NCBI RefSeq assembly: GCF_012524165.2
Contig: NZ_JABACJ020000018.1
Location: 1-64,000 of the forward strand
Reading direction: 5' to 3'
Length of the DNA: 64,000 nt
Source of the DNA: Faecalicatena faecalis
GTDB lineage: Bacteria > Bacillota > Clostridia > Lachnospirales > Lachnospiraceae
In this document: piece after piece, positions 33,260 through 41,832 of the stretch
How the letters are laid out: every line of letters starts with the position of its first letter
Position numbering within the stretch: the first letter of the stretch is position 1
Notes under the pieces: model-generated
Told to the model about the DNA's origin: nothing
Database searches by the model: none
What the model saw: only the letters and a program-made list of their open reading frames with translations
Position numbers and translations under genes: made by a program

Positions 33260-34714
33260 TTATTCATCTACACTGTAGTTCGGTGCTTCTTTTGTGATAT
33301 GAATATCGTGCGGATGACTTTCCTTTAAGGAAGCCGCAGAAATCTTCACAAACTGTCCGTTCTGTTTCAAATCTTCAATCGTAGGTGTTCCGCAGTATCC
33401 CATACCAGAACGCAGACCGCCCATGAGCTGGAATACCGTATCCTCAACGGTTCCCTTATAAGCTACACGTCCTTCTACACCTTCTGGAACCAGTTTTTTA
33501 GCATCAGCCTGGAAGTATCTGTCCTTGCTTCCATTTTCCATAGCAGCGATAGATCCCATACCGCGGTAAACTTTATACTTTCTGCCCTGATATAATTCAA
33601 ATGTTCCAGGACTTTCATCACATCCTGCGAAGATACTTCCCATCATACATACATTCGCACCAGCCGCAATTGCCTTCGTCATATCGCCTGAATACTTGAT
33701 CCCGCCATCTGCAATAATCGGAATTCCATATTCTTTTGCCACCTCATAGCAGTTCATGACTGCCGTAATCTGAGGTACACCGATACCTGCAACGACACGA
33801 GTCGTACAGATAGATCCCGGTCCGATACCAACCTTCACAGCATCTACTCCAGCTTCGATCAGGGCCTTAGCAGCTTCTCCTGTCGCTACATTTCCTGCAA
33901 TGACCTGAAGATCTGGGTATTTTTCCTTTACCATACGAACAGTACGAAGTACATTGGCTGAATGTCCATGAGCAGAATCCATAACAACAACATCAACCTT
34001 TGCTTCCACAAGTGCTGCCACACGCTCCAGACAGTTTGCTGTAATACCGATTGCAGCTCCACAGAGCAGGCGGCCCTGTGAATCCTTTGCAGACAAAGGA
34101 TACTTGATCTGCTTCTCAATATCCTTGATTGTAATCAGACCCTTTAAGTTGCCCTCATCATCTACAATTGGAAGCTTTTCTTTTCTTGCCTTTGCAAGGA
34201 TCTTCTTTGCTTCCTCCAGCGTAATGCCTTCCTTAGCTGTAATCAGCCCCTCAGAAGTCATAGATTCTTTTATCTTCTTAGAGAAATCTTCTTCGAACTT
34301 CAAATCACGGTTTGTAATAATTCCTACCAGTTTTCTTCCCTCTGTAATCGGCACACCTGAAATACGGAACTTTGCCATCAGATTATTAGCATCCTCCAAA
34401 GTATGCTCCGGTGAAAGATAAAAAGGATCAGTGATTACCCCATTCTCAGACCTCTTTACCTTATCGACCTCTTCTGCCTGCTGCTCAATAGACATATTTT
34501 TATGAATAATACCAATTCCACCCTGACGAGCCATAGCGATAGCCATACGGTGCTCAGTAACCGTATCCATCCCTGCACTCATCATCGGGATATTCAGTCG
34601 AATTTTTTTCGTCAAATTCGTTGAAAGATCAACCTGGTTTGGAATCACCTCTGAATATGCGGGAACCAAAAGCACATCATCAAATGTAATACCCTCTCCA
34701 ATAATTTTACCCAT
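33260..34714 (-). CDS. guaB: Inosine-5'-monophosphate dehydrogenase
   Basis: IMPDH oxidises IMP to XMP, the committed step to GMP. The 484-residue protein starts MGKIIGEGITFDDVLL. It has an inserted pair of CBS domains (about 95-210) and the catalytic loop GPGSICTTRVV with the active Cys (near 305), and continues through the flap and MGGLRSGMGYCG. All expected parts are present. A consensus promoter lies at 34767-34795 with a leader of only about 45 nt, so no riboswitch fits. It is a single-gene unit. Confidence 0.98.
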   Translation of the reverse strand: MGKIIGEGITFDDVLLVPAYSEVIPNQVDLSTNLTKKIRLNIPMMSAGMDTVTEHRMAIAMARQGGIGIIHKNMSIEQQAEEVDKVKRSENGVITDPFYLSPEHTLEDANNLMAKFRISGVPITEGRKLVGIITNRDLKFEEDFSKKIKESMTSEGLITAKEGITLEEAKKILAKARKEKLPIVDDEGNLKGLITIKDIEKQIKYPLSAKDSQGRLLCGAAIGITANCLERVAALVEAKVDVVVMDSAHGHSANVLRTVRMVKEKYPDLQVIAGNVATGEAAKALIEAGVDAVKVGIGPGSICTTRVVAGIGVPQITAVMNCYEVAKEYGIPIIADGGIKYSGDMTKAIAAGANVCMMGSIFAGCDESPGTFELYQGRKYKVYRGMGSIAAMENGSKDRYFQADAKKLVPEGVEGRVAYKGTVEDTVFQLMGGLRSGMGYCGTPTIEDLKQNGQFVKISAASLKESHPHDIHITKEAPNYSVDE

Positions 34715-34766
34715 GATTTTACATCCTCCATTCTTCCTCAGTTAGTAATTAAATATTTTAACTGAT

Positions 34767-34795
34767 ATAGTACAAAACTTCTCCGAACTTGTCAA
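34767..34795 (-). promoter_or_regulatory. Promoter of guaB
   Basis: TTGACA (34790-34795) and TACTAT (34767-34772) are 17 nt apart on the minus strand. Confidence 0.8.
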
Positions 34796-35056
34796 GGCAT
34801 TCCTGATCCATAACTCAAAAATTAGTACTGATTTATTTTAAACTCCATTGTTAAGTCGTACTTATAAGAACATCGGGCTATCAAAAAATCTGCTTTGCTT
34901 TTATTACACATACAGCCAGTAAATATCCGTCTTTTCCTGCTTAGCATGCCTCAGACAGAAATCTATTCCCCTCTGTTGAAGCCAAGATAGGGAGAAGGGG
35001 GACCAGCTCTCGCTTTGCCAGAAAGATCTTTTCAGAATCCTTAAAGCGGATGATTA
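34796..35056. other. Intergenic stretch between guaB promoter and palindromic element
   Basis: About 260 bases contain no supported gene, RNA or repeat. Together with the element that follows they make an unusually long gap between groEL and guaB. Confidence 0.4.
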
Positions 35057-35204
35057 GAAGCTCTAATAGAAAAAGGTGTGCACAGGAGGGATGAAATTTG
35101 ATCCACAAGATCAAATTTCAGGACATACTAAGCCGGGAAAATATCGATTTTCCCGGCTTATCTGTCCGTGCCCTTCTGAGCACACCTTTTTCTATTAGAA
35201 CTTC
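35057..35204. repeat. Branched palindromic element behind groEL
   Basis: Outer arms of 25 nt (35057-35081 with 35180-35204) match at 24 positions and extend imperfectly inward by about 10 more. Inside are two perfect hairpins: 11-bp arms at 35093-35103/35109-35119 and 13-bp arms at 35130-35142/35147-35159, the latter lengthened by GGACA/TGTCC (35121-35125/35163-35167). The RNA would fold as a multi-branched junction. It begins 4 nt after the groEL stop codon. It may terminate or stabilise the groESL transcript or be a miniature mobile element; no classical U-tail follows. Confidence 0.85.
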
Positions 35205-35208
35205 TGTC

Positions 35209-36834
35209 TTACATCATGCCCATTCCGCCTGCGCCGCCTGCTGGCATTGCCGGTGTATCTTCTTTGATAGTAGATACTACGGATTCTGTTGTCAGTAATG
35301 TAGAAGCAACACTTGTTGCGTTCTGTAAAGCACTTCTTGTTACTTTTGCCGGATCCAGGATTCCTTCCTGTACCATATCTACATACTCTTCCTTGTATGC
35401 ATCAAATCCAACGCCTGGCTCGGATTCTCTTACTTTATTGATGATGACTGCTCCCTCAAGACCAGCATTTGTTGCAATGTGGTACAACGGTGCTTCCAGA
35501 GCTTTTAATACAACCTTTGCTCCTGTCTTCTCATCTCCATCCAGTTCTTCTGCAAGTGCAGCTACTTCTTTTGCAGCATGGATATATGCAGATCCGCCTC
35601 CTGCGATGATTCCTTCTTCAACAGCAGCTCTTGTAGCGTTCAGAGCATCTTCCATACGAAGTTTTGCTTCCTTCATCTCTGTCTCTGTTGCAGCACCTAC
35701 ACGGATTACTGCTACGCCGCCTGCCAGTTTAGCAAGTCTTTCCTGCAATTTCTCTTTATCAAATTCGGATGTTGTCTCTTCGATTCCTTTTTTGATCTGA
35801 GCAACTCTGTCTTCGATTGCTTTTTTATCTCCACAGCCGTCTACGATGACTGTATTTTCCTTCTGAACCTTAACGGATTTTGCACGGCCGAGCTGATCTA
35901 ATGTAGCTTCTTTTAAGTCCATTCCCAATTCTTCGGAAATCACCTGTCCGCCTGTCAGGATTGCGATATCCTGCAGCATCTCTTTTCTTCTGTCACCATA
36001 TCCAGGTGCTTTTACTGCTACTACATTGAATGTTCCACGCAGCTTGTTCACGATCAGTGTTGTCAGTGCTTCACCTTCGATATCTTCAGCGATGATCAGA
36101 AGTCTTGCTCCAGACTGAACGATCTGCTCTAACAGTGGAAGAATCTCCTGGATATTAGAAATCTTCTTATCTGTGATCAGGATATATGGCTCATCCAGAT
36201 TTGCTTCCATCTTCTCCATATCTGTTGCCATGTATGCGGAAATATATCCACGGTCGAACTGCATACCTTCTACCAGATCAAGCTCTGTCAGCATTGTCTT
36301 GGATTCTTCAATTGTGATAACTCCATCGTTGGAAACCTTCTCCATTGCATCTGCTACCATCTGTCCTACAGAATCATCTCCTGAGGATACAGCTGCTACT
36401 CTAGCGATCTGCTCTTTATCTTTCACCTTGCTGCTCATCTTAGCGATTGATTCAACAGCAACATCTGTAGCTTTCTTCATACCTTTACGAAGAACGATCG
36501 GGTTAGCACCTGCTTCCAGGTTCTTCATTCCTTCGTGTACCATAGCCTGAGCAAGAACAGTAGCTGTTGTTGTTCCATCACCTGCGACATCATTCGTCTT
36601 GGAAGCTACTTCTTTGATCAGCTGTGCTCCCATATTCTCGAATCCGTCTTCCAGCTCGATCTCTTTTGCGATAGTCACACCATCATTAGTGATGAGCGGT
36701 GCACCAAATGATTTGTCAAGTACTACGTTTCTTCCTTTTGGTCCTAATGTCACTCTTACTGTATCAGCCAGCTTGTTAACACCTTTTTCCAATGCTGCTC
36801 TGGCTTCTGATCCGTATTTGATTTCCTTTGCCAT
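35209..36834 (-). CDS. groL: Chaperonin GroEL (60 kDa)
   Basis: GroEL forms the double-ring folding chamber together with GroES. The 541-residue protein starts MAKEIKYGSEAR and has the ATP-binding GDGTTTATVL (about 85-94), DRGYISAYM, and the Gly/Met-rich tail GGAGGMGMM. The ATG at 36834 with GAGGAG 8 nt upstream was chosen over a GTG three codons earlier. It lies 52 nt after groES and shares the CIRCE-controlled promoter. Confidence 0.99.
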   Translation of the reverse strand: MAKEIKYGSEARAALEKGVNKLADTVRVTLGPKGRNVVLDKSFGAPLITNDGVTIAKEIELEDGFENMGAQLIKEVASKTNDVAGDGTTTATVLAQAMVHEGMKNLEAGANPIVLRKGMKKATDVAVESIAKMSSKVKDKEQIARVAAVSSGDDSVGQMVADAMEKVSNDGVITIEESKTMLTELDLVEGMQFDRGYISAYMATDMEKMEANLDEPYILITDKKISNIQEILPLLEQIVQSGARLLIIAEDIEGEALTTLIVNKLRGTFNVVAVKAPGYGDRRKEMLQDIAILTGGQVISEELGMDLKEATLDQLGRAKSVKVQKENTVIVDGCGDKKAIEDRVAQIKKGIEETTSEFDKEKLQERLAKLAGGVAVIRVGAATETEMKEAKLRMEDALNATRAAVEEGIIAGGGSAYIHAAKEVAALAEELDGDEKTGAKVVLKALEAPLYHIATNAGLEGAVIINKVRESEPGVGFDAYKEEYVDMVQEGILDPAKVTRSALQNATSVASTLLTTESVVSTIKEDTPAMPAGGAGGMGMM

Positions 36835-36886
36835 GTCTGTCACTCCTCTTTCTATTCTTATCTTAATCTTTGATTGACTGGATTCA

Positions 36887-37174
36887 TTACTCTTCTACAA
36901 TTGCCAGGATATCACTCTGCTTAACGATGATGAATTCTTCCTTATCAAGCTCTACATCTGTTCCTGCATATTTGGAGTAGATTACTTTGTCTCCAACTTT
37001 AACCTGCATTGTCACTTCTTTTCCATCTATATTTCCACCAGGTCCAACTGCGATCACTTCTGCTTCCTGTGGCTTTTCTTTCGCCTGTCCCGGAAGTACG
37101 ATACCTGATTTTGTTGTCTCTTCTGCTTCTAATTGTTTTAATACAATCTTGTCACCCAATGGTACTAATTTCAT
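36887..37174 (-). CDS. groS: Co-chaperonin GroES (10 kDa)
   Basis: The 95-residue protein starts MKLVPLGDKIVLKQ. It has the mobile loop region (EETTKSGIVLPGQAKEKP) that docks on GroEL, and the family signature KVIYSKYAGT. It is the first gene of the groESL operon, under a promoter that overlaps a perfect CIRCE site, so HrcA control is expected; hrcA itself is not in this window. Confidence 0.99.
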   Translation of the reverse strand: MKLVPLGDKIVLKQLEAEETTKSGIVLPGQAKEKPQEAEVIAVGPGGNIDGKEVTMQVKVGDKVIYSKYAGTDVELDKEEFIIVKQSDILAIVEE

Positions 37175-37201
37175 AGTAATTCCTCCTTATTATTCGTTTT
37201 A

Positions 37202-37228
37202 TTAGCACTCATTTCTTTCGAGTGCTAA
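37202..37228 (-). promoter_or_regulatory. CIRCE operator (HrcA binding site)
   Basis: TTAGCACTC-N9-GAGTGCTAA is a perfect 9-bp inverted repeat with a 9-nt centre, identical to the CIRCE consensus. It lies between the groESL promoter and groES. Confidence 0.97.
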
Positions 37229-37240
37229 CCTCATGAATAT

Positions 37241-37269
37241 AAAATAGCACTCTGTTTCCAATTTGTCAA
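37241..37269 (-). promoter_or_regulatory. Promoter of groES-groEL
   Basis: TTGACA (37264-37269) and TATTTT (37241-37246) are 17 nt apart on the minus strand, immediately upstream of the CIRCE site. Confidence 0.75.
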
Positions 37270-37306
37270 CAGAGTTTCTAATTTTTTATATTTAGTTTAT
37301 AAACTG

Positions 37307-37633
37307 TTATTTTCTCTTTACGGGGCGTTTCACACCGGAAACATTATAGAAGCCATTTTTAATCTTGAACACGATCATATTCCCATGTTCGCACTGGTAA
37401 CGCTCCTTCACGACCCCTGTACAATAAAGAAGTTCTTTTTTGGTCGAGATATAACACTGATACTTTGCATCCAGAGAAATCACGGTCAGGTCATCCTCCT
37501 TCAACAGCAAGTATATGTAATCTTCTTCCAAATCATACTTAAAAACCTGGCAATGATGTGATGTATCATCAAAAATACCATCTGCCGAAATCACACTCTC
37601 CATCTGTAAATCTACCGGGTTCCCTTCATACAT
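37307..37633 (-). CDS. Small conserved-looking protein of unknown function downstream of codY
   Basis: I do not recognise a family. The 108-residue protein has no signal peptide or membrane segment. It is predicted mostly beta-strand (VFKYDLEEDYIYLLL, ISLDAKYQCYIS, MIVFKIKNGFYN) and ends with a basic tail (GVKRPVKRK). The pattern vaguely recalls the N-terminal part of PilZ-type proteins but no PilZ motif is visible. It follows codY by about 80 nt with a good AGGAGG site, so it may be co-transcribed. Confidence 0.7.
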   Translation of the reverse strand: MYEGNPVDLQMESVISADGIFDDTSHHCQVFKYDLEEDYIYLLLKEDDLTVISLDAKYQCYISTKKELLYCTGVVKERYQCEHGNMIVFKIKNGFYNVSGVKRPVKRK

Positions 37634-37715
37634 GTTTCATTCCTCCTTCATTTTAAGAAAGGGCATCAGATGCCTGACGCCCTCTTAGAAATCTCATTAT
37701 CGTGAAAATCATCTC

Positions 37716-38495
37716 TTATATACGTTCTTTTTTAATCTTCTCTAACTCCGTAAATACATAGTCATTCAGGACCTTGATATAAGTTCCCTTCATTCCAGAA
37801 GAACGTGATTCAATGACTCCTGCACTCTCGAACTTTCTCAGTGCATTTACGATCACGGATCTTGTAATTCCTACGCGGTCTGCGATCTTACTTGCAACGA
37901 GGATTCCCTCTGTCCCATCCAGCTCTTCAAAAATATGGATGATTGCTTCCAATTCAGAGAAGGACAATGTACTGATCGCTGACTGTACAATGTGCTCTTT
38001 CCTTGTCTCCTCTGCGCTTTCCTCATTCACAGAGCGGAGCATCTCAAGCCCGACTACTGCTGTTCCATACTCACTTAAGATAATATCATCAATCTCATAT
38101 ACAGAATCCTGTTTGTAAATAAACAGTGTTCCAAGACGCTCTCCTGCGATATCGATCGGTGTAATGATCGCCTGATAGCCTTTGACTGCATCTGGTGAAA
38201 AACCTAAGGTCTCCAGATTGACATTCTCTTTTGTTGACAAGATGCTTAAAAGACGTTCATTGAGCATTTCATCAATGTGTGAACCAACAGATTCGGTAAT
38301 CAGCTCTTTGATTCCGTCCACCTGGCCGCACTTGCTGACTCCAAGGATCTTCCCCTTCTTACTGACTACAAGGACATTGGAGTTCAGAATCTCCGTAAGG
38401 ACAGCGCAAATATCATTAAAGACTACCTTACTGGAATTGTTGTTATGCAGTAACTTGTTAATCTTTCTTGTTTTATCCAATAACTGTACGCTCAT
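37716..38495 (-). CDS. codY: Global regulator CodY
   Basis: CodY senses branched-chain amino acids and GTP and represses nitrogen and stationary-phase genes in Bacillota. The 259-residue protein starts MSVQLLDKTRKINKLL, has a GAF ligand domain (about 1-155) and a winged helix near the C-terminus (LVASKIADRVGITRSVIVNALRKFE region, about 196-225). GGAGG is close to the ATG. It lies after topA at 115 nt. The spacer has a TTGATA...TAACAT promoter candidate and an AATTTT-GAAAA element overlapping the end of topA that partly resembles a CodY box, so autoregulation is possible. Confidence 0.96.
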   Translation of the reverse strand: MSVQLLDKTRKINKLLHNNNSSKVVFNDICAVLTEILNSNVLVVSKKGKILGVSKCGQVDGIKELITESVGSHIDEMLNERLLSILSTKENVNLETLGFSPDAVKGYQAIITPIDIAGERLGTLFIYKQDSVYEIDDIILSEYGTAVVGLEMLRSVNEESAEETRKEHIVQSAISTLSFSELEAIIHIFEELDGTEGILVASKIADRVGITRSVIVNALRKFESAGVIESRSSGMKGTYIKVLNDYVFTELEKIKKERI

Positions 38496-38610
38496 TGATT
38501 TCCTCCAATTCTAATTGTATATACAAATCTTTTCAATTTACTCGATACTGATATGTTATCATACAACTTTCGAAATATCAACGTAATTTGTCTAATTCTT
38601 TTCTAAAATT

Positions 38611-40683
38611 CTAATTCTTTTTCAAATTTCGAACATATCCGCACTTTTCGTCCGCGCAAACCAACTTATTTCCCTTTTCTACCATATAGTTTCCGCATTC
38701 TGGACACTTCTCTTTTGACGGCCTCTGCCAGGACATGAAGTCACATTCTGGATTATTTTCACAGCCATAATACTTTCTTCCCTTTTTCGTCTTGCGGATC
38801 ACGACCTCTTTTCCACAAATTGGACATGGGACTCCGATCTTCTCCAGATACGGCTTCGTATTCTTACATTCCGGGAAACCAGGGCAGGCCAGGAACTTCC
38901 CGTGAGGACCATATTTCACTACCATATTGCGCCCACATTCTTCGCAGATCACATCGGTGACCTCGTCCTCGATCTTAACGCTCTCCAGTTCTTTTTCCGC
39001 AACCTGGACAGCCTCCTCTAAATCTGGATAAAAGTTCCTGATTACTTCTTTCCATGCGACTTTACCTTCCTCGACCATATCCAGAAGCCCTTCCATATTT
39101 GCCGTAAAGTTCTCGTCTACAATACTCGGGAAGGATTGTTTCATAATATTATTGACAACTTCACCAATTTCCGTAATATACAGGTTCTTGGCTTCCTTTG
39201 TAATATAGCGGCGCCCCAGAATTGTAGAAATTGTTGGTGCATAAGTACTTGGACGCCCAATCCCCAATTCCTCCAGAGTCTTGACCAGGGTAGCCTCTGT
39301 AAAGTGTGCCGGAGGCTGTGTAAAGTGCTGCTTTGTATCAAAGCTTTCCTTCTTCAGCTCGGTATCCAGGCTCAGACCGTTGACCAATACATTGCTTTCT
39401 TCCTTCTCTTCATCCGCCTCAGTATATACACTGCGGAATCCGTCAAAAACAATCTTGGATGTAGCTACCGTAAAACGATAGCTTCCCGCTGAAATCTTAA
39501 CAGAGATCGTTTCATACTTTGCCGGCTGCATCCTGCTGGCTGCAAAACGCTTCCAGATCAACTGATACAAGCGGAACTGATCCCTGGAAAGGGATTCCTT
39601 CAAGGACGCCGGAGTCCTGCTGATATCAGTAGGACGAATGGCCTCATGGGCATCCTGAATCTTCTTTTCCGTCTTTTTGGCAGCTGTTCCTGCTGCAACG
39701 TACTCTTTTCCATAGTGCTCTTCAATATACGCTCTTGCATTCGCATCTGCTTCTTCAGAAATTCTTGTAGAATCCGTACGCAGATATGTGATCACACCGA
39801 CGGTCCCGTTTCCTTTGATGTCGATTCCTTCATAGAGCTGCTGTGCGATACGCATTGTTTTCTGTGTTCCAAAATTCAGGACCTTGGCTGCCTCCTGCTG
39901 CAGGGTGCTGGTCGTGAACGGCAGCGGTGCCTTACGGACACGTTCACCCTTCTTCACATCCGTCACTTGATAATTCTCATTCTCGATTTCTTTTACGATC
40001 TGATCGAGCTGTTCTTTGGAACTGATGGTAATTTTCTGATTCTCTGTTCCATAAAACTTTGCTGTCAGAGGACGTTTTTCTCCTTTCACATGGAGAATCG
40101 CATCCAGTGTCCAGTACTCTTCCGGGATAAAAGCGTCTATCTCTGCTTCCCGGTCTGCGATCAGACGCAGGGCTACGGACTGTACTCTTCCGGCACTTAA
40201 ACCTCTTTTTACCTTTGCCCACAATACAGGGCTGATACGGTATCCCACCATTCTGTCCAGGATACGACGGGCCTGCTGGGCATCCACCAGATTCATGTCG
40301 ATTCCTCTCGGTGCCTTTAGGGATGCCTTCACTGCATTCTTTGTGATCTCATTGAAGGTGATGCGGCGCATTTTCTTATCATCCAGCTTCAGCGCAGTCG
40401 CTAAATGCCAGGATATTGCCTCTCCTTCGCGGTCGGGGTCAGTTGCAAGATATACTTTATCGGCCTTTTTCGCCTCTTTGCGCAGGTTTGCAAGGATGTC
40501 GCCCTTTCCCCGAATGGTGATGTACTTCGGCTCGTAGTCGTGTTCCACATCTATTCCAAGCTGGCTCTTCGGCAGATCTCGGACATGTCCGTTCGATGCC
40601 GCAACAGAATAGCTGCTCCCCAGGAACTTCTTAATCGTCTTCACCTTCGCGGGTGACTCCACAATAACCAGATAATGTGCCAT
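38611..40683 (-). CDS. topA: DNA topoisomerase I
   Basis: The type IA enzyme relaxes negative supercoils. The 690-residue protein starts MAHYLVIVESPAKVKTI, a Toprim domain. It has DREGEAISWHL, the active-site Tyr in YLRTDSTRIS, and three C-terminal zinc ribbons with CxxC pairs (CEECGRNM, CPICGKEV, CPECGNYM). The ATG at 40683 was preferred over a GTG six codons earlier that overlaps GGAGG. It sits in the usual dprA-topA-codY order of Clostridia. Confidence 0.98.
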   Translation of the reverse strand: MAHYLVIVESPAKVKTIKKFLGSSYSVAASNGHVRDLPKSQLGIDVEHDYEPKYITIRGKGDILANLRKEAKKADKVYLATDPDREGEAISWHLATALKLDDKKMRRITFNEITKNAVKASLKAPRGIDMNLVDAQQARRILDRMVGYRISPVLWAKVKRGLSAGRVQSVALRLIADREAEIDAFIPEEYWTLDAILHVKGEKRPLTAKFYGTENQKITISSKEQLDQIVKEIENENYQVTDVKKGERVRKAPLPFTTSTLQQEAAKVLNFGTQKTMRIAQQLYEGIDIKGNGTVGVITYLRTDSTRISEEADANARAYIEEHYGKEYVAAGTAAKKTEKKIQDAHEAIRPTDISRTPASLKESLSRDQFRLYQLIWKRFAASRMQPAKYETISVKISAGSYRFTVATSKIVFDGFRSVYTEADEEKEESNVLVNGLSLDTELKKESFDTKQHFTQPPAHFTEATLVKTLEELGIGRPSTYAPTISTILGRRYITKEAKNLYITEIGEVVNNIMKQSFPSIVDENFTANMEGLLDMVEEGKVAWKEVIRNFYPDLEEAVQVAEKELESVKIEDEVTDVICEECGRNMVVKYGPHGKFLACPGFPECKNTKPYLEKIGVPCPICGKEVVIRKTKKGRKYYGCENNPECDFMSWQRPSKEKCPECGNYMVEKGNKLVCADEKCGYVRNLKKN

Positions 40684-40740
40684 AAAAATTCTTTCCTCCA
40701 CCTGTTCCGGCAGCCTCTATCCAAAAGCGGCCGGACATAT

Positions 40741-41832
40741 CTACTCTTTCAGCTTAACATAATAATTCTTTGATACTTCTCTGATGTATCCCTTTAACTC
40801 TAATGAAACCAGAAGCTCCATCACCTCGTTCGCACTCAGTGAGGTCTCTTCGATCAACTGGCTTACATTCCTGGGATACAAACCAAGTCGACTATACACC
40901 ATATTTTCTGTAGTTTCAAGCACTTTTTTATTTTTGTCTGTTTTTAACATCTCGAAACCACCCGAAATCTGAAGTTCTTCCAACAGCATTTCCGGGGATA
41001 AAAGAATCCCTGCGCCCTGTCGTATCAGGTGGTTACATCCCTGACTCAGACTGTTGTCAACAGGCCCTGGAAGAGCGTAGACATCCCGCCCCTGTTCCAG
41101 CGCCATGTCTGCTGTAATCAAAGAACCGCTCTTTTCTCTCGCCTCCATGACAAGCACTACATCGGACAATCCACTGATAATCCGGTTGCGTTTGGGGAAA
41201 TTCTGAGGAAGAGGTGAAGTTCCCGGGACAAATTCTGACAGAATCCCCCCTCCTTTCTCCAGGATATCATGGTAGAGACCAAGATGTTCCTTTGGGTAAC
41301 AGATGTCCACCCCGCATCCCAATACCGAAAAGGTCTGACCGCCTCCCATCAGAGCACCGCGCTGTCCCAGACCGTCAATTCCTTTAGCCAGCCCGCTGAT
41401 GATATGTACCCCGCACCTGGCAAGTTTTTCTCCATATTCTAACGCATATTTTTCCCCGTAAGGAGTACATCTTCTGGCCCCTACGATTGCAACAGACTTT
41501 TTGTCCTCTTTTGGCAATTTGCCTTTCACATAGAGGGCATAAGGAGGGGAAGGAATCTCCCCCAGTTTTTTTGGAAATGTTTCCGAAAAATGAGGGACAA
41601 AACGAATCGAATTTCTTTTCAAGTCCTCAAACCGCTCCTCCAGATTCGTCCATTTCTGTGCCTGTCTGATCATACTGATATCTGCTTCATTTAAGAACCT
41701 CTGTTGTCTTAATTTTGTTTCTTCTATATAAAAGATATGTTTTCCCGTACCAAGCTGCTCCCGCAACAGATATTTTTTCCGTTCTGATACATGAGTGATG
41801 GACGCGAACCAATATTCATAGATCAAATCCAT
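40741..41832 (-). CDS. dprA: DNA-protecting protein DprA (Smf)
   Basis: DprA loads RecA on incoming single-stranded DNA during transformation. The 363-residue protein has an N-terminal SAM-like helical part, the Rossmann core (SVAIVGARRCTPYGEKYA, HIISGLAKGIDGLGQRGAL, TFSVLGCGVDICYP, LPQNFPKRNRIISGLSD), and a C-terminal winged-helix domain (about 295-363). Its ATG overlaps the comM stop (TGATG), so the two are coupled. Natural competence is not shown by this alone; most Lachnospiraceae keep dprA. Confidence 0.96.
   Translation of the reverse strand: MDLIYEYWFASITHVSERKKYLLREQLGTGKHIFYIEETKLRQQRFLNEADISMIRQAQKWTNLEERFEDLKRNSIRFVPHFSETFPKKLGEIPSPPYALYVKGKLPKEDKKSVAIVGARRCTPYGEKYALEYGEKLARCGVHIISGLAKGIDGLGQRGALMGGGQTFSVLGCGVDICYPKEHLGLYHDILEKGGGILSEFVPGTSPLPQNFPKRNRIISGLSDVVLVMEAREKSGSLITADMALEQGRDVYALPGPVDNSLSQGCNHLIRQGAGILLSPEMLLEELQISGGFEMLKTDKNKKVLETTENMVYSRLGLYPRNVSQLIEETSLSANEVMELLVSLELKGYIREVSKNYYVKLKE

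Noticed and set aside
35216..35800. A long plus-strand frame antisense to groEL
   Set aside because: It follows the codon pattern of the conserved groEL gene and has Ser/Ala-rich shadow composition; no ribosome binding site.
39646..40200. A 184-codon plus-strand frame antisense to topA
   Set aside because: Shadow of topA with Cys/Phe-rich composition and no supporting signals.
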